NCBI RefSeq assembly: GCF_000717055.1
Contig: NZ_JNXI01000020.1
Coordinates: forward strand, 233,013 to 297,012
DNA: 64,000 nucleotides
Reading direction: 5' to 3'
From: Streptomyces iakyrus
Lineage (GTDB): Bacteria; Actinomycetota; Actinomycetes; Streptomycetales; Streptomycetaceae
Translations under genes and position numbers: made by a program
Notes under the pieces: generated by a model
The model's database searches: none
What the model saw: the letters and a program-made list of their open reading frames with translations, nothing else
What the model was told of the DNA's origin: nothing
Part shown: positions 24,422-35,683 of the stretch, piece after piece
Layout: the number at the start of each line of letters is the position of its first letter
Numbering within the stretch: the stretch's first letter is position 1

Positions 24422-25042
24422 CTAGAGCCGGATCCGCCGCCGCACCGGTTCCACCGCGCACACCACGCCGAGGACCACCGCCCCGGCCAGCAGCACGGCC
24501 CACCGGTCGTGTGCCGCGGCCCACCGCTCGTCCTCCACCGGCACGAACAGGGCCCAGCGGCCGGGCCAGAACAGCAGGGCCAGGACGGCCGTGGCCAACA
24601 GGCCGACCGCGACCGGCAGTCCGGGCCGGGTGACCTCGCTGAAGCGCACCGCGGCCGCCGCGCCGGTCACCGCCAGGACGACGGCGGCCGCGGCCTCCAG
24701 CGTGATGTCGCCGACCGGGGGCCGCACGCCCGGCGGCACGAGCAGCAGGGCCACCGTCCACCAGGCCGCCGCGGCCGGGACTGCCAGCGCGACGCGCAGG
24801 CCGATACGCACCGGGCGCGGGGTCGGCACGGCGGCCGTGGTGTGCCGGGCGGGGTCGTCCAGGAGGAAGGCCAGGCCCACCGCGAAGGCGAGGACCGCGG
24901 CCCGCAGCAGGTACAGGGAGAGTCCTTCCGCCGTCTCGCCGGCCCGGGTCAGCGCGGCGAGCAGCAGTCCCGCCGCCCCGGCCGCGCCGACCGTGCCCCA
25001 CGGCACCGTCCGGTGGACGGGGAGCACCAGCTGCCGGGTCAT
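24422..25042 (-). CDS. polytopic membrane protein, last gene of sigma/ABC operon
   Basis: 206 aa, about six hydrophobic helices with short polar loops (e.g. TVGAAGAAGLLLAALT, AVLAFAVGLAFLLDD, WWTVALLLVPPG, WAVLLAGAVVLGVVCAV). Start ATG 25042 overlaps the permease stop (ATGA). Probably a second membrane subunit of the ABC exporter encoded upstream. No recognised signature. Confidence 0.85.
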   Translation of the reverse strand: MTRQLVLPVHRTVPWGTVGAAGAAGLLLAALTRAGETAEGLSLYLLRAAVLAFAVGLAFLLDDPARHTTAAVPTPRPVRIGLRVALAVPAAAAWWTVALLLVPPGVRPPVGDITLEAAAAVVLAVTGAAAAVRFSEVTRPGLPVAVGLLATAVLALLFWPGRWALFVPVEDERWAAAHDRWAVLLAGAVVLGVVCAVEPVRRRIRL

Positions 25043-26549
25043 GAGAGGCACTTGTCCTCCCCCTCGGGCGCGGGCAGGCCCAGCAGCCCGGCCGCCCGGG
25101 CCGCGGTGATCTTCGGTGCGGTGAGTTCGTCCCACCGGTCCTCGACCCGTGCGCCGGCCTCGGCGCGGGGCAGGTCGAGCAACGCGCGCAGCACCTCGGT
25201 CTGGGCCTCGGTCATGTACAGCCCGTTCGTGGGCTGGAGCACGGAGTCGGAGCCGGTGACGGTGTCGTTGAGGCGGACCCTGCGCAGCGCGTCGAGCGGG
25301 TCGGACTCCCAGCCCACGGCCAGCCACATGAGAGGCACGATGCGGCCGTCGCAGATCGAGGTGGCGGCCTTCTCGTCGCCCGCGATGAGCACACCGGCCA
25401 CGGCGGCCGAGAACTCGGGGACGCGGTTGCCGCCCCACTGGGTGCCCACCGTCACTTCGTGCGGGCGTTTCAGGGGGTCCAGAGCGGCGTCACCGGAGAG
25501 GCCGTAGCGCGCGTCGACCCGCTGCCGTACGACGACGTCCTGCTCATGGGCGCTACCGCCGGCCAAGGAGCGGACCCGGTCCACCACCGCGGCCCAGTCC
25601 CCGACCCGCGGCCCCCACTCGGGGAACGCGCAGTAGGTGGAGCCGTCCCGGCGCACACAGGACTGCACCTGCTCGGGGTGCACGGTGGCGCGCTCGCGCG
25701 CCTTGACCAGCTCGGGGGAGTCGCCCGCCGACTGGGCCACTCCGCCCACCAGCGTCAGGGCCAGCGCCCCGGCGGCACCGGCGAAGACGGCCGGCTTGCG
25801 GCCACCGGCGACCAGGACCGCCACCAGGCCCAGGAGCAGGGCCAGTCCGGCGAGGTACAGGGCGTGCCAGGCGGCCGGCCGGCCCATCAGGTCCGACGGC
25901 AGGGTGTTGGAGGTCGCCTCCTCGACCGCCGGCAGCAGCCACCTCCCCCCGTAGTCCAGGCCCGAGAAGAACAGGAACAGGAACAGGAAGAGCACCACCA
26001 GCAGCGGCGCCACGAGAGCGGACCGCACCAGCCCCGCCACGAGCAGTCCGGCCAGGCCGAACAGCAGCACCGTCAGCGGGCCGACGAGCAGTTCGGCCAC
26101 CGAGCCCTGCCCGATCGCCCCGGGGCGCATCGCTTCCCGGCCGAACTGCCCGGCCACGCACACGGCGGTGACCAGGGCCGCGGCCGCGACCGACAGGGCG
26201 TGGGCGACCGTACGGCACCAGTGCGGGAGCACCAGCACCGCGAAGTGCCGCTCGGTGCCGTGCCGTCGGGAGCGCAGCGCGGCCTGGTTGACGGACAGCA
26301 GGACCGCGAGGCCGACGAGCATCGGCGCGCCCTGGGTGGCCCGGTCGGCGTCCTGGAGGGCCGGGTAGTCGCCCCAGGCCCTGCCGGCGCGCCACACGGT
26401 CCAGCCGATGTACACGGTGAAGGCGAGGAGCACCGGGATCCGGGTCAGCAGGCGGCGGGACTCGAACAGGGTCAGGGCGAGCACGGCCTTGAAGGCCCCG
26501 CCGGGCTCGTTCCGTGTCCCGGACACGGCCGGCTTCTCCACGAGCGTGG

Positions 26550-26553
<4 letters not shown>
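25039..26553 (-). CDS. ABC exporter permease with C-terminal extracytoplasmic domain
   Basis: 504 aa. About seven TM helices in residues 30-310, including LLVVLFLFLFLFFSGLDYG, then a soluble domain of roughly 190 residues after the last helix (GVAQSAG). That domain has a conserved-looking VQSCVRRDGSTYCAFPEWG segment, a further Cys (TSICDGRIVPL) and C502 near the end (CLS). Similar YCAFPxW segments occur in other actinobacterial ABC permease C-termini (from memory). Likely senses or binds a substrate outside the cell (inference). ATGA overlaps on both sides place it in a fully coupled operon. Confidence 0.88.
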
Positions 26554-27406
<853 letters not shown>

Positions 27407-27410
<4 letters not shown>

Positions 27411-28243
27411 ACGGCACGTCCCTGGAAGAGGTCGAATCGGTCACGGAGCAGGAAGAGCAGCCCGGCGGCGAGCGCGGCGACCACCGCCGCCACGCCCTGC
27501 CCGGCCACGGTGAACGGCGCGAGCGGCACGTCCGCCCCCGCCCGCAGCACATCGGCCGCCAGCAGCAGCCCGGCCCACGCCCCGCCCACCAGGGACGGCG
27601 CGAGCACCGGCCCCAGCCGGGGCATCAGCGCGAGCCCGGTCGCCGTCAGCGCCAGCCCGGGCAGCAGCCAGGCCAGCGCCCGCAGCCCGTAGGCGGGCAG
27701 GGCGAGGGTCGCAAGACCGTTCAGCGCGAGCACGACGGCGAGCACGGCCACCGTCCGGATCATCAGCAGCCGGAACCCGTGCATCGGCGCAACGACGGCC
27801 ATCTCGTACGTCGGGTCCAGCGCGGGCCCGTACGACAGCGCCACGCCCGCCAGCGGCAGCAGCGGCGCCAGGGCCAGGAACAGCGTCGGGAACTCCCCGG
27901 TGCGCACCGAGTGCCCGGCCGCCACGCTCAGGAGCAGCACGGCGACGACGGCCCCCAGCCAGGACCGCCGCAGCACCGGCGTCGCCGCCAGCAGCCGCGC
28001 GGTGTGCCCGGCCACGCCCATCCGCACGAGCAGCTTCTCCAGAAGCCCCGTCCGGGGCGCGTCCAGCTCTGCGTCGAGCCGTTCCCACCCGGCGTCGAGA
28101 GCGACCGGGTCGCCGACCTCGGCCAGTGCCCCGCGGCACCGGGCGCAGGAGGTCAGATGCGCGTCGGCGGACCAGAGCGCGGGAGCCGCCAGCTCCCCTC
28201 GGACGTAGGCCCGCAGGTCCTCTTCCGGCACGTGCCAGCTCAT
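27407..28243 (-). CDS. zinc-finger anti-sigma factor fused to polytopic membrane domain
   Basis: 278 aa. N-terminal zf-HC2/ZAS motif: H28 and the C33xxC36 pair (DAHLTSCARCRGAL), the zinc-binding helix bundle that holds an ECF sigma factor. Residues about 90-270 form some six TM helices, more than the single helix of usual anti-sigmas, resembling a membrane transport subunit. It overlaps both the sigma gene upstream and the ABC ATPase downstream (ATGA), so sigma release may be linked directly to exporter activity (inference). Confidence 0.88.
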
Positions 28244-28791
28244 GCCAACGCCTCCCTCAACTGCTTGCGGGCCCGCATCGCCCGTGTCTTGACCGTCCCG
28301 GGCGGTATCCCGAGCAGCACCGCCGCCTCACGCGTGGTCAGCCCGTCGATGACGGTCGCCTGGAGCACCGCCCGCAGCTCCGGCGACAGCCGGACCAGCG
28401 CTCCGGCGAGGTCCCCGTGCTCCACCCCCGCGAGCACGCGTTCCTCCGCCGACGCCTCGTCCCGGTGCCGCAGCCGCGCCAGGGCCTGCCGCAGCCGCCC
28501 CCGCGCCCCGTCGCCGCGCAGCGCGTCCACCAGCCGCCGCGACGCGATGCGCCACAGCCACCCGGCCGCGTCCGCGGAACCGGCCTCCTCCCGGTGGCGG
28601 GCCTTGCCCCGCCACACCGCGAGGAACGTCTCCTGCACGACGTCGTCGACGACCCCGAGGTCGGCGCACCGTCCCCGCAACCGGGCCCGGAGCCAGGGCG
28701 CGTAGCGCCGGTACAGCTCCTCGAAGGCATGCCGGTCGGCGTCCGCGGCTATGGCCCGCAGCAGCTCCCCGTCGCTTCTCGTATCGCTCAC
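28240..28791 (-). CDS. ECF-family RNA polymerase sigma factor
   Basis: 183 aa sigma-70 group 4. Region 2 (HAFEELYRRYAPWLRARLRG ... DDVVQETFLAVWRG) recognises -10 and core polymerase; region 4 (LSPELRAVLQATVIDGLTTREAAVLLGIPPGTVKTRAMRAR) binds -35. GTG start 28791 with GAGGAG 5 nt upstream. First gene of a five-gene operon (sigma, anti-sigma, ATPase, permease, membrane protein) whose junctions are all 4-nt overlaps. Divergent from the GntR/ABC operon. Confidence 0.95.
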   Translation of the reverse strand: MSDTRSDGELLRAIAADADRHAFEELYRRYAPWLRARLRGRCADLGVVDDVVQETFLAVWRGKARHREEAGSADAAGWLWRIASRRLVDALRGDGARGRLRQALARLRHRDEASAEERVLAGVEHGDLAGALVRLSPELRAVLQATVIDGLTTREAAVLLGIPPGTVKTRAMRARKQLREALA

Positions 28792-28859
28792 GTCTCCTCA
28801 TCGGACGGCCCGGCCCGAACGGTTCACGAAAGCACGCTTGACTTTGCCGGCCCGTTCCA

Positions 28860-28893
28860 CCACCCTTTCACTACTCAATTAGTGAAAGGGTGG
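28860..28893. promoter_or_regulatory. 34-nt palindromic operator of the GntR/ABC operon
   Basis: Perfect 14-bp inverted repeat (28860-28873 and 28880-28893) with a 6-nt spacer, ending 8 nt before the gntR ATG. A TTGACT hexamer at 28838-28843 could act as -35, placing the palindrome over the -10/start region. Such sites upstream of YtrA-type GntR genes are bound by the encoded repressor. Confidence 0.75.
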
Positions 28894-28901
28894 TTCAAGC
28901 A

Positions 28902-29294
28902 ATGGTCGAGTACCGCATCGACCGGCGCAGCGGCGTGGCCACCTACGTCCAGATCGTCCAGCAGACCAAGCAGGCCCTGCGCCTGGGCCTGCTGGAGCCG
29001 GGCGACAAGCTCCCGACGGCCCGTGAGGTGGTGGAGGCCACCGCCATCAACCCCAACACGGTCCTCAAGGCCTACCGGGAGCTGGAGCGCGAGGGCCTGG
29101 TCGAGGCCCGCCGCGGACTGGGCACGTTCGTCCGCAAAGCCCTGAGCACCGCCCCCGCCGACTCCCCGCTGCGCGCCGACCTGGACGCCTGGGCGGCCCG
29201 GGCCCGCGAGGCCGGGTTGGAACGCGAGGACGTGGCCGCCCTCTTCACTTCCGTACTCGACGCGCATTTCGCTGACTTCAAGGGGGACGCATGA
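28902..29294 (+). CDS. YtrA-type GntR-family repressor
   Basis: 130 aa. N-terminal GntR winged helix (YVQIVQQTKQALRLGLLEPGDKLP, TAINPNTVLKAYRELEREGLV) with only a short helical C-terminal extension, the hallmark of the YtrA subfamily. These repressors usually sit first in an operon with ABC transporters, exactly as here (ATGA overlap with the ATPase). ATG 28902 chosen; an in-frame GTG at 28890 lies inside the palindromic operator. Effector unknown; in other species cell-wall antibiotics relieve YtrA repression. Confidence 0.93.
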   Translation: MVEYRIDRRSGVATYVQIVQQTKQALRLGLLEPGDKLPTAREVVEATAINPNTVLKAYRELEREGLVEARRGLGTFVRKALSTAPADSPLRADLDAWAARAREAGLEREDVAALFTSVLDAHFADFKGDA

Positions 29295-30175
29295 CCGACA
29301 CCGCCATCGAGGCGGCCGGACTGGGCAGGAGGTTCGGGCGACGCCGCGCTCCGGCCCTGGACGGCTGTACCTTCCGGCTCCCCGCGGGCCGCGTCTGCGC
29401 GCTCACCGGCCCCAACGGCGCCGGCAAGTCCACCCTGCTCGCCCTGGCGGCCGGGCTGCTCCGCCCCACCGAGGGCGGCATCACGGTGCTCGGCACGACC
29501 CCGGCCGCGGCCCGTGAGCGCCTCGCCTACGTCGCCCAGCACAAGCCCCTGCACCCGCAGCTGACCATCGCCGGGACCCTGCGGCTGGGCCGTGACCTCA
29601 ACCCCCGGCGCTGGGACGCCCGGGTCGCCGAGCGGATCGTCGCGGAGGGCGGCCTCGACCCCGACACGAAAATCCGGGCGCTCTCCGGCGGCCAGCGCAC
29701 CCGCGTCGCGCTCGCCCTCGCCCTCGGCAAGCGCCCCGAACTGCTGCTGCTGGACGAGCCGATGGCCGACCTCGACCCGCTCGCCCGGCACCAGCTGACG
29801 GCCACGCTCATGGCCGACGCCGCCGACCACGGCACCACGGTTGTCATGTCCTCGCACGTCGTCGCGGAGCTGGAGGGCTCCTGCGACCACCTGCTGCTCC
29901 TCGGCTCGGGCCGCGTCCGGCTCGCCGGGCCGCTCGACGACCTGCTCGCCGCGCACACCCTGGTCACCGGCCGGGCGGGCAAGGCCCTCGACCCGCACAC
30001 GGTGGTCGAGTCGCGCGCCACCGGCCGCCAGCTGACCGCCCTGGTCCGGCCCGCGGGTCCCCTCGGCGACGGATTCCAGAGCGACCGCCCGTCCCTGGAA
30101 GAAGTCGTCCTGGCCCACCTGCGCTCCCCCGACGCCCCGCCGCTCCTGCTCGACCGGCGGGGGGCCGCCGTATGA
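29291..30175 (+). CDS. ABC transporter ATP-binding protein
   Basis: 294 aa. Walker A GPNGAGKST, Q-loop VAQHKPLHPQ, signature LSGGQRTRVALALALGK, Walker B LLLLDEPMADLDPL, switch His SSHVVAE. C-terminal ~70 residues are a variable extension. Coupled to gntR upstream and the first permease downstream by 4-nt overlaps. Confidence 0.95.
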   Translation: MTDTAIEAAGLGRRFGRRRAPALDGCTFRLPAGRVCALTGPNGAGKSTLLALAAGLLRPTEGGITVLGTTPAAARERLAYVAQHKPLHPQLTIAGTLRLGRDLNPRRWDARVAERIVAEGGLDPDTKIRALSGGQRTRVALALALGKRPELLLLDEPMADLDPLARHQLTATLMADAADHGTTVVMSSHVVAELEGSCDHLLLLGSGRVRLAGPLDDLLAAHTLVTGRAGKALDPHTVVESRATGRQLTALVRPAGPLGDGFQSDRPSLEEVVLAHLRSPDAPPLLLDRRGAAV

Positions 30176-31182
30176 CCGCCCTCGACACCGTGACGGCACC
30201 GGCCGTCACCCGGCACACCTCGCCGTCGCGCGGCCTGGTCCTGGCCATGCTCCGGCTGCACCGCACGGCGCTGCTGTTCTGGCTGGGGCTGGTGGTGGTG
30301 GCCGCTGGGGCGCTCCTGTGGGCGATGGGCCCGGGCGCGGACGCCGCCTGGGCCGAGTACACGGACCTGGGCTGCGACCAGGCCGCCCCGAACCTGGGCT
30401 GCGACTCCCCCGGCCCCGCGAACAGCCGGTACCAGACGGCCGTGACGGTCGCCATCGGCCTCGTCAGGCTCCTGCCGCTGCTCACCGGGGCCTGGGCGGG
30501 CGGCGCCCTCATCGGTCGCGAGCTGGAGAACGGCACCGCCCAGCTCGCCTGGACCCAGTCGGTCGGCCCGGCCCGCTGGCTGGCCGCCAAGCTCGCGGTC
30601 CCGGCCCTGCTGCTCGTGACGGGCACGCTCACACTGACGCTGCTGCACCGCATGCTGTGGTCGGCGGACCGGGGGGCCGCGATCAATGTCATGGGCTGGC
30701 GCGCGTGGCACGACACCGGCGTCTTCGAGGTCAACGGCACCATCGCCGCCGCCGAGGCCCTCGCCGCCCTGGCCCTCGGCGTCCTGGCGGGGATGCTGCT
30801 GCGCCGGACGCTGCCCGCCCTCGGCGTCGCGGTCCTGACCGTCATGTCACTCGTCTACGTCCTCGACGCCCTGCGCCCGTACCTGTGGCCGGTGAAGACG
30901 GTCGTGACGAGCCTGGACGACGGCACCCCCGGCATCGACAGCATGATCGTCGAGACCGGCGCCATGACCGCTTCCGGTGCCCGCGTCCCGATCCCGTCGT
31001 GCTCGGGTGAGCCCGGCTGCGACGCCAGGACCGGCATCACCCACTACTACGCCGACTACCACCCGGCCTCCCACTTCTGGCCCCTCCAGCTCATGGAGAC
31101 CGGCCTCCTCCTCGCCGTCGCCGCCCTGGCCGCCGCGACCGCCTTCGTCCTGCTGCGCCGCCGGACGGGAGCGGCCGTATGA
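30172..31182 (+). CDS. ABC permease, twin 1
   Basis: 336 aa, about six TM helices (GLVLAMLRLHRTALLFWLGL start region; LLPLLTGAWAGGALIGRELE; AALALGVLAGMLL; METGLLLAVAALAAATAFVLL). An early extracytoplasmic loop carries two Cys (DLGCDQAAPNLGCD) and a later loop two more (PSCSGEPGCDA), likely disulfides. Just before the last helix is HPASHFWPLQ, nearly identical in the next gene. ABC-2-like permease; substrate unknown. Confidence 0.88.
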   Translation: MTALDTVTAPAVTRHTSPSRGLVLAMLRLHRTALLFWLGLVVVAAGALLWAMGPGADAAWAEYTDLGCDQAAPNLGCDSPGPANSRYQTAVTVAIGLVRLLPLLTGAWAGGALIGRELENGTAQLAWTQSVGPARWLAAKLAVPALLLVTGTLTLTLLHRMLWSADRGAAINVMGWRAWHDTGVFEVNGTIAAAEALAALALGVLAGMLLRRTLPALGVAVLTVMSLVYVLDALRPYLWPVKTVVTSLDDGTPGIDSMIVETGAMTASGARVPIPSCSGEPGCDARTGITHYYADYHPASHFWPLQLMETGLLLAVAALAAATAFVLLRRRTGAAV

Positions 31183-32093
31183 CCGCCCTCGGCACGGCGA
31201 CGGCACCCGCGGTCCCTCCGGGCGGCCTGGTCCGTACGGTCGCGCGGACGCACCGCACGGCCCTCGTGCTGACCCTCCTGGTCCTGGCCACCGCGACGGC
31301 GGCGCTGGCCTGGCTGCACTCCCTCGGGGACGAGGCCCGGGCAGGAAACCGCGCCTGCGCCACGCCCCCGACCGACGGGCTGCCGTCCTGCGCGGCCGTT
31401 GAGGCGATCACCGTCGACGAGACGTACGCGAGCGGCCTCGCGGTGATCGCCACGGTGCTGTCCTGGGTGATGTTCCCGGTGGCGGCCTGGGCGGGCGGCG
31501 CCCTGGTCGGCCGCGAGCTGGAGAGCGGCACCGCCCAGCTCGCCTGGACGCAGTCGGTCGGCCCACTGCGCTGGCTGGCCGCCAAGCTGGCCGCCCCCGC
31601 CGCGCTGCTCACCGCCGGCACGGGCGGGCTGGTCCTGGTGAACGTCTGGGCGCGCGGGGACAGCAATCCCAACCTGGCCGGCGACTGGTACTACCCGGAC
31701 GTGTTCGTGTCGACCGGCCCGGTGGCCGTGGCCTACGCCCTGGCGGGTCTTGCCCTCGGAGCCCTGGCCGGACTGGTGTGGCGCCGGGCCCTGCCCGCCG
31801 CAGGAGTGGCCCTCGCGGCCTCCCTGCTCCTGCACAGCCTCCTGGAACGCCACCGCGAGGACCTCTGGCCGTCCGTCACCCGCACCGAGGCCGGCAGCTT
31901 CGAACTGCCGCGCTCGGCCCTCCAGGTCGCCTGGGCCGACTCCCCCGTGAACGGCGTCCCGGTCACTCGCGCGACCTTCCACCCCGAGTCCCACTTCTGG
32001 CCCCTGCAATACGTGGAGACCGGGCTGCTCCTGGCCGTGGCCGCCACCGCGACGGCCGCCGCCTTCGTCCTGCTGGCCCGCCGCCTCCCCTGA
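31179..32093 (+). CDS. ABC permease, twin 2
   Basis: 304 aa paralogue of the preceding permease: shared GGALVGRELESGTAQLAWTQ, SVGPLRWLAAKLAAPA and HPESHFWPLQ segments and the same TM layout, with an early Cys-containing loop (CATPPTDGLPSCAA). The two very probably arose by tandem duplication and form a heterodimer with the ATPase (inference). ATGA overlap with twin 1. Last gene of the gntR operon. Confidence 0.88.
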   Translation: MTALGTATAPAVPPGGLVRTVARTHRTALVLTLLVLATATAALAWLHSLGDEARAGNRACATPPTDGLPSCAAVEAITVDETYASGLAVIATVLSWVMFPVAAWAGGALVGRELESGTAQLAWTQSVGPLRWLAAKLAAPAALLTAGTGGLVLVNVWARGDSNPNLAGDWYYPDVFVSTGPVAVAYALAGLALGALAGLVWRRALPAAGVALAASLLLHSLLERHREDLWPSVTRTEAGSFELPRSALQVAWADSPVNGVPVTRATFHPESHFWPLQYVETGLLLAVAATATAAAFVLLARRLP

Positions 32094-32228
32094 ACCCGGT
32101 CCGTGCGTCCTTCCACGGGGGGATGGACGCGCGGACCCTCCCCCGGACCCCTCGCGAGCCGCCCCCCGGTGTCCCGCACGTCATGTCGCCGTAACCATTG
32201 ATTCAGACGAGCTTGCGAAGCTCGGCCA

Positions 32229-34595
32229 ATGAATCCCGCCGTGCCAGAGCCTTCCCCGCCCCGTGAGGGTCCCGAGGGAAACGGGAGCACTCATGTGACA
32301 CCTCAGCTCCCGCCCGCGCTGTCCGACGCGCCCGTGATGCTCGCGGCGCGGAAGAATGGGTCCATGAGCCAGCCGAACACCCAGGCACAGGTCCAGCACG
32401 CGCAGCCCTCCGTGGGCTCCATCGCAGCCCACCGCCCCCACACGGTGGCGGCGGTGGTCTCCGATCTGGAACCGGACATCGACGCCGACCTCGACGCGTA
32501 CGAGGAGTCGCCGTACGACGGGCCCGAGCTGCCGCAGGGCCGTTTCCTCGACCGGGAGCGCAGTTGGCTCGCGTTCAACGAGCGCGTGCTCGAACTCGCC
32601 GAGGACCCGAACACGCCCCTGCTGGAGCGGGCCAACTTCCTCGCGATCTTCGCCAGCAACCTGGACGAGTTCTTCATGGTCCGGGTGGCCGGTCTGAAGC
32701 GCCGCATCGCCACCGGCGTGGCCACCCGCTCCGCCTCCGGCCTCCAGCCCCGCGAGGTGCTGGAGATGATCTGGGCCCGCTCCCGTGAGCTGATGGCCCG
32801 GCACGCCGCCTGCTACCACGAGGACGTCGCCCCCGCCCTCGCGGAGGAGGGCATCCACCTGGTCCGCTGGAACGAGCTCCAGGAGAAGGAGCAGGCCCGC
32901 CTGTTCACCCTGTTCCGGCACCAGATCTTCCCCGTGCTGACCCCGCTGGCGGTCGACCCGGCGCACCCCTTCCCGTACATCTCCGGCCTGTCGCTGAACC
33001 TGGCCGTCGTCGTGCGCAACCCGGTCACCGGCCACAAGCACTTCGCCCGGGTCAAGGTGCCGCCGCTGCTGTCCCGCTTCCTGGAGAGCTCCCCGGGCCG
33101 CTACGTCCCCATCGAGGACGTCATCGCCGCCCACCTGGAGGAGCTGTTCCCGGGCATGGAGGTGCTGGAGCACCACGCCTTCCGCCTCACCCGCAACGAG
33201 GACCTGGAGGTCGAGGAGGACGACGCGGAGAACCTCCTCCAGGCCCTGGAGAAGGAGCTCATGCGGCGCCGCTTCGGGCCGCCGGTGCGCCTGGAGGTCG
33301 AGGAGTCCATCGACCGCGAGGTCCTGGACCTGCTGGTGCGCGAGCTGAAGATCAGCGAGGCCGAGGTCTACCCGCTGCCCGGGCCGCTGGACCTGACGGG
33401 CCTGTTCCGGATCGCCTCCCTGGACCGGCCGGAGCTCAAGTACCGCAAATTCGTCGCCGGTACCCACCGCGACCTCGCCGAGGTCGAGTCGGCGTCCCCG
33501 CCGGACATCTTCGCCGCGCTGCGCGAGCGGGACGTCCTGCTGCACCACCCGTACGACTCGTTCTCCACCTCCGTCCAGGCCTTCCTGGAGCAGGCGGCCG
33601 GCGACCCGGCCGTCCTCGCCATCAAGCAGACCCTGTACCGCACTTCGGGCGACTCCCCGATAGTCGACGCGCTCATCGAGGCCGCCGAGACCGGCAAGCA
33701 GGTCCTGGTCCTGGTCGAGATCAAGGCCCGCTTCGACGAGCACGCCAACATCAAGTGGGCGCGCAAGCTGGAGGAGGCCGGCTGCCACGTGGTCTACGGC
33801 CTGGTCGGGCTGAAGACCCACTGCAAGCTGTCGCTGGTGGTCCGCCAGGAGGGCGAGACGCTCCGCCGCTACAGCCACGTCGGCACCGGCAACTACCACC
33901 CGAAGACGGCCCGCCTCTACGAGGACCTCGGCCTGCTCACGGCCGACCCGCAGGTCGGCGCGGACCTCTCGGACCTCTTCAACCGCCTGTCCGGCTACTC
34001 GCGCCGGGAGACCTACCGCCGGCTGCTCGTGGCGCCCAAGTCGCTGCGCGACGGCCTGGTCTCGCGGATCACCAAGGAGATCCAGCACCACCGCGCGGGG
34101 CGGCCCGCCTACGTCCGCATCAAGGTCAACTCGATGGTCGACGAGGCCGTCATCGACGCCTGCTACCGCGCGGCCCAGGCGGGCGTGCCGGTGGACATCT
34201 GGGTGCGCGGCATCTGCGCGGTGCGCCCGGGCGTGGCCGGCCTGTCGGAGAACATCCGGGTCCGCTCGATCCTCGGCCGTTTCCTGGAGCACTCCCGGGT
34301 GTTCGCCTTCGGCAACGGCGGCGAGCCCGAGGTGTGGTTCGGCAGCGCCGACATGATGCACCGCAACCTCGACCGCCGGATAGAGGCCCTCGTCCGGGTC
34401 ACCGACCCGGCCCACCGGGCGGCCCTGAACCGGCTGCTGGAGACCGGCATGTCCGACTCCACCGCCTCCTGGCACCTCGGCCCGGACGGCGACTGGACCC
34501 GGCATGCGACCGACGCGGACGGACAGCCCCTGCGCAACGTCCAGGAGATGCTCATAGACGCCCGGAGGCGCCGGCGTGGCACAGCAACACCTTGA
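32229..34595 (+). CDS. ppk: polyphosphate kinase PPK1
   Basis: Reversibly makes inorganic polyphosphate from ATP. Up to 788 aa: variable N-terminus, helical N domain from [20 protein letters not shown], then head and two PLD-like C domains with [19 protein letters not shown], whose His is the phosphoryl carrier, and [16 protein letters not shown]. Start uncertain: ATG 32229, GTG 32295 or ATG 32364 ([10 protein letters not shown]) all fit; the ~100 residues before FLDRERSW are low complexity. In S. lividans ppk responds to phosphate limitation. I see no clear PHO box here. A small palindrome gagctt-gcg-aagctc lies just before ATG 32229. Confidence 0.95.
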   Translation: MNPAVPEPSPPREGPEGNGSTHVTPQLPPALSDAPVMLAARKNGSMSQPNTQAQVQHAQPSVGSIAAHRPHTVAAVVSDLEPDIDADLDAYEESPYDGPELPQGRFLDRERSWLAFNERVLELAEDPNTPLLERANFLAIFASNLDEFFMVRVAGLKRRIATGVATRSASGLQPREVLEMIWARSRELMARHAACYHEDVAPALAEEGIHLVRWNELQEKEQARLFTLFRHQIFPVLTPLAVDPAHPFPYISGLSLNLAVVVRNPVTGHKHFARVKVPPLLSRFLESSPGRYVPIEDVIAAHLEELFPGMEVLEHHAFRLTRNEDLEVEEDDAENLLQALEKELMRRRFGPPVRLEVEESIDREVLDLLVRELKISEAEVYPLPGPLDLTGLFRIASLDRPELKYRKFVAGTHRDLAEVESASPPDIFAALRERDVLLHHPYDSFSTSVQAFLEQAAGDPAVLAIKQTLYRTSGDSPIVDALIEAAETGKQVLVLVEIKARFDEHANIKWARKLEEAGCHVVYGLVGLKTHCKLSLVVRQEGETLRRYSHVGTGNYHPKTARLYEDLGLLTADPQVGADLSDLFNRLSGYSRRETYRRLLVAPKSLRDGLVSRITKEIQHHRAGRPAYVRIKVNSMVDEAVIDACYRAAQAGVPVDIWVRGICAVRPGVAGLSENIRVRSILGRFLEHSRVFAFGNGGEPEVWFGSADMMHRNLDRRIEALVRVTDPAHRAALNRLLETGMSDSTASWHLGPDGDWTRHATDADGQPLRNVQEMLIDARRRRRGTATP

Positions 34596-35652
34596 CCCGA
34601 CCGATCCCCGGTCCAGGCACGCCGGGCCCGTCCCCACCGGTGACGCCCTCGCGGGCTATCTGCGGGCCCAGGCCACGGAGTTCCTCCGGGCACTGCGCCT
34701 GCACCGGGAGACGGGGTCCGGGGCGAACGGCTCGGAGAGCTCCGCCGAGGCGGCCCGCGCCCTGCGCCGCTCGGCCCGCCGCATCAGCGCCAGCCTGCAC
34801 ACCTTCCAGCCCCTCCTGGACTCGGACTGGTGCGAGGCGATGCGCCCCGAACTGGCGTGGGTGTCGGGGACGCTGGCGATGGAGCACGCGTACACGGCAC
34901 GCCTGGAACGCCTGCTGGCCGCCCTGCACCGGCTGTCGGGCTCGGCGGCGTTCCCGCCCCAGAGCGGTGCCCGGGCGACGGCGGCACCGTCTCCCAAGGC
35001 CGGCGCGCCCGCCCAGGAACGCGGCAACCTGACGGTGGGAGCGGCCAAGGCGGGTGCCCTGCTCGACCGGCAGCTGACACTCGCCCGCACCCGGGCCCAC
35101 TCCACGGCCCTGCAGGCCCTCGGGAGCAGCCGCTTCCACGCCGTCGCGGACAAGGTCGCGGTGCTGGCCAGCGAGGTCCCGCTCGCCAAGACCGCCGGCA
35201 CCACCGACCTGCGCCCCCTCTCCATCGCGGCCCAGGACCGTCTCGCCGACGCCGTGACCGCGCTGCCCCTCGTCGTCGCGGGGCACCCGTACAACGCCGC
35301 GGCCCTGGTCCACGGCCTGTCCCCGGACACCGTCCCGCACCCGCAGGACGCCCCGTGGCACCAGGTCCGCCTGCTGCTGCGCCTGCACCGCTACGCCCGC
35401 GAGGCGGTCAGCGGCCCCCAGGGCAACACCGTGGTCGACCTGCGGCTGCTCGCCGCCGGCCAGGCCCTGAACCGGCACCGCGACGCCTCGGAGGCGTCGG
35501 CGTCGGCGGCCCAGGCCGCCCGCACCCCGCGCATCGCCCCGGCCACGGCCTACGCCCTCGGCGTGCTCCACGCCGACCAGCGGCACGAGGTGGAGGCGGC
35601 GCGTTTCGCGTTCCAGCAGGCCTGGCAGAAGGAGACCGTCGGCGCGTCATGA
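34576..35652 (+). CDS. CHAD-domain protein (polyphosphate-binding)
   Basis: 358 aa all-helical protein with two four-helix repeats rich in conserved His/Arg/Lys: [62 protein letters not shown] domains bind polyphosphate and localise to polyP granules. It starts with GTG 34576 inside the 3' end of ppk (20-nt overlap), so it is coupled to the kinase and probably organises or protects its product (inference). Confidence 0.9.
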   Translation: MAQQHLDPTDPRSRHAGPVPTGDALAGYLRAQATEFLRALRLHRETGSGANGSESSAEAARALRRSARRISASLHTFQPLLDSDWCEAMRPELAWVSGTLAMEHAYTARLERLLAALHRLSGSAAFPPQSGARATAAPSPKAGAPAQERGNLTVGAAKAGALLDRQLTLARTRAHSTALQALGSSRFHAVADKVAVLASEVPLAKTAGTTDLRPLSIAAQDRLADAVTALPLVVAGHPYNAAALVHGLSPDTVPHPQDAPWHQVRLLLRLHRYAREAVSGPQGNTVVDLRLLAAGQALNRHRDASEASASAAQAARTPRIAPATAYALGVLHADQRHEVEAARFAFQQAWQKETVGAS

Positions 35653-35683
35653 CCGGGCCCGGCACCAGGAGGCGGTGAAACCG

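Noticed and set aside
23364..25001. LysR gene extended to 545 aa
   Set aside because: The first ~225 residues are out-of-frame translation of the neighbouring membrane protein; the LysR domain begins at GTG 24326.
28804..28825. ECF-type autoregulated promoter (GAAC...CGTC) before the sigma gene
   Set aside because: The spacing between GAAC and CGTC is only 14 nt, shorter than the usual 15-17, so the match may be chance.
32229..32364. PHO box upstream of ppk
   Set aside because: CTCA-type half repeats around 32290-32315 are 12 nt apart rather than 11 and match the consensus poorly.
32181..34637. 818-aa minus-strand frame over ppk
   Set aside because: Complement of ppk; shadow composition, while ppk has full family motifs.
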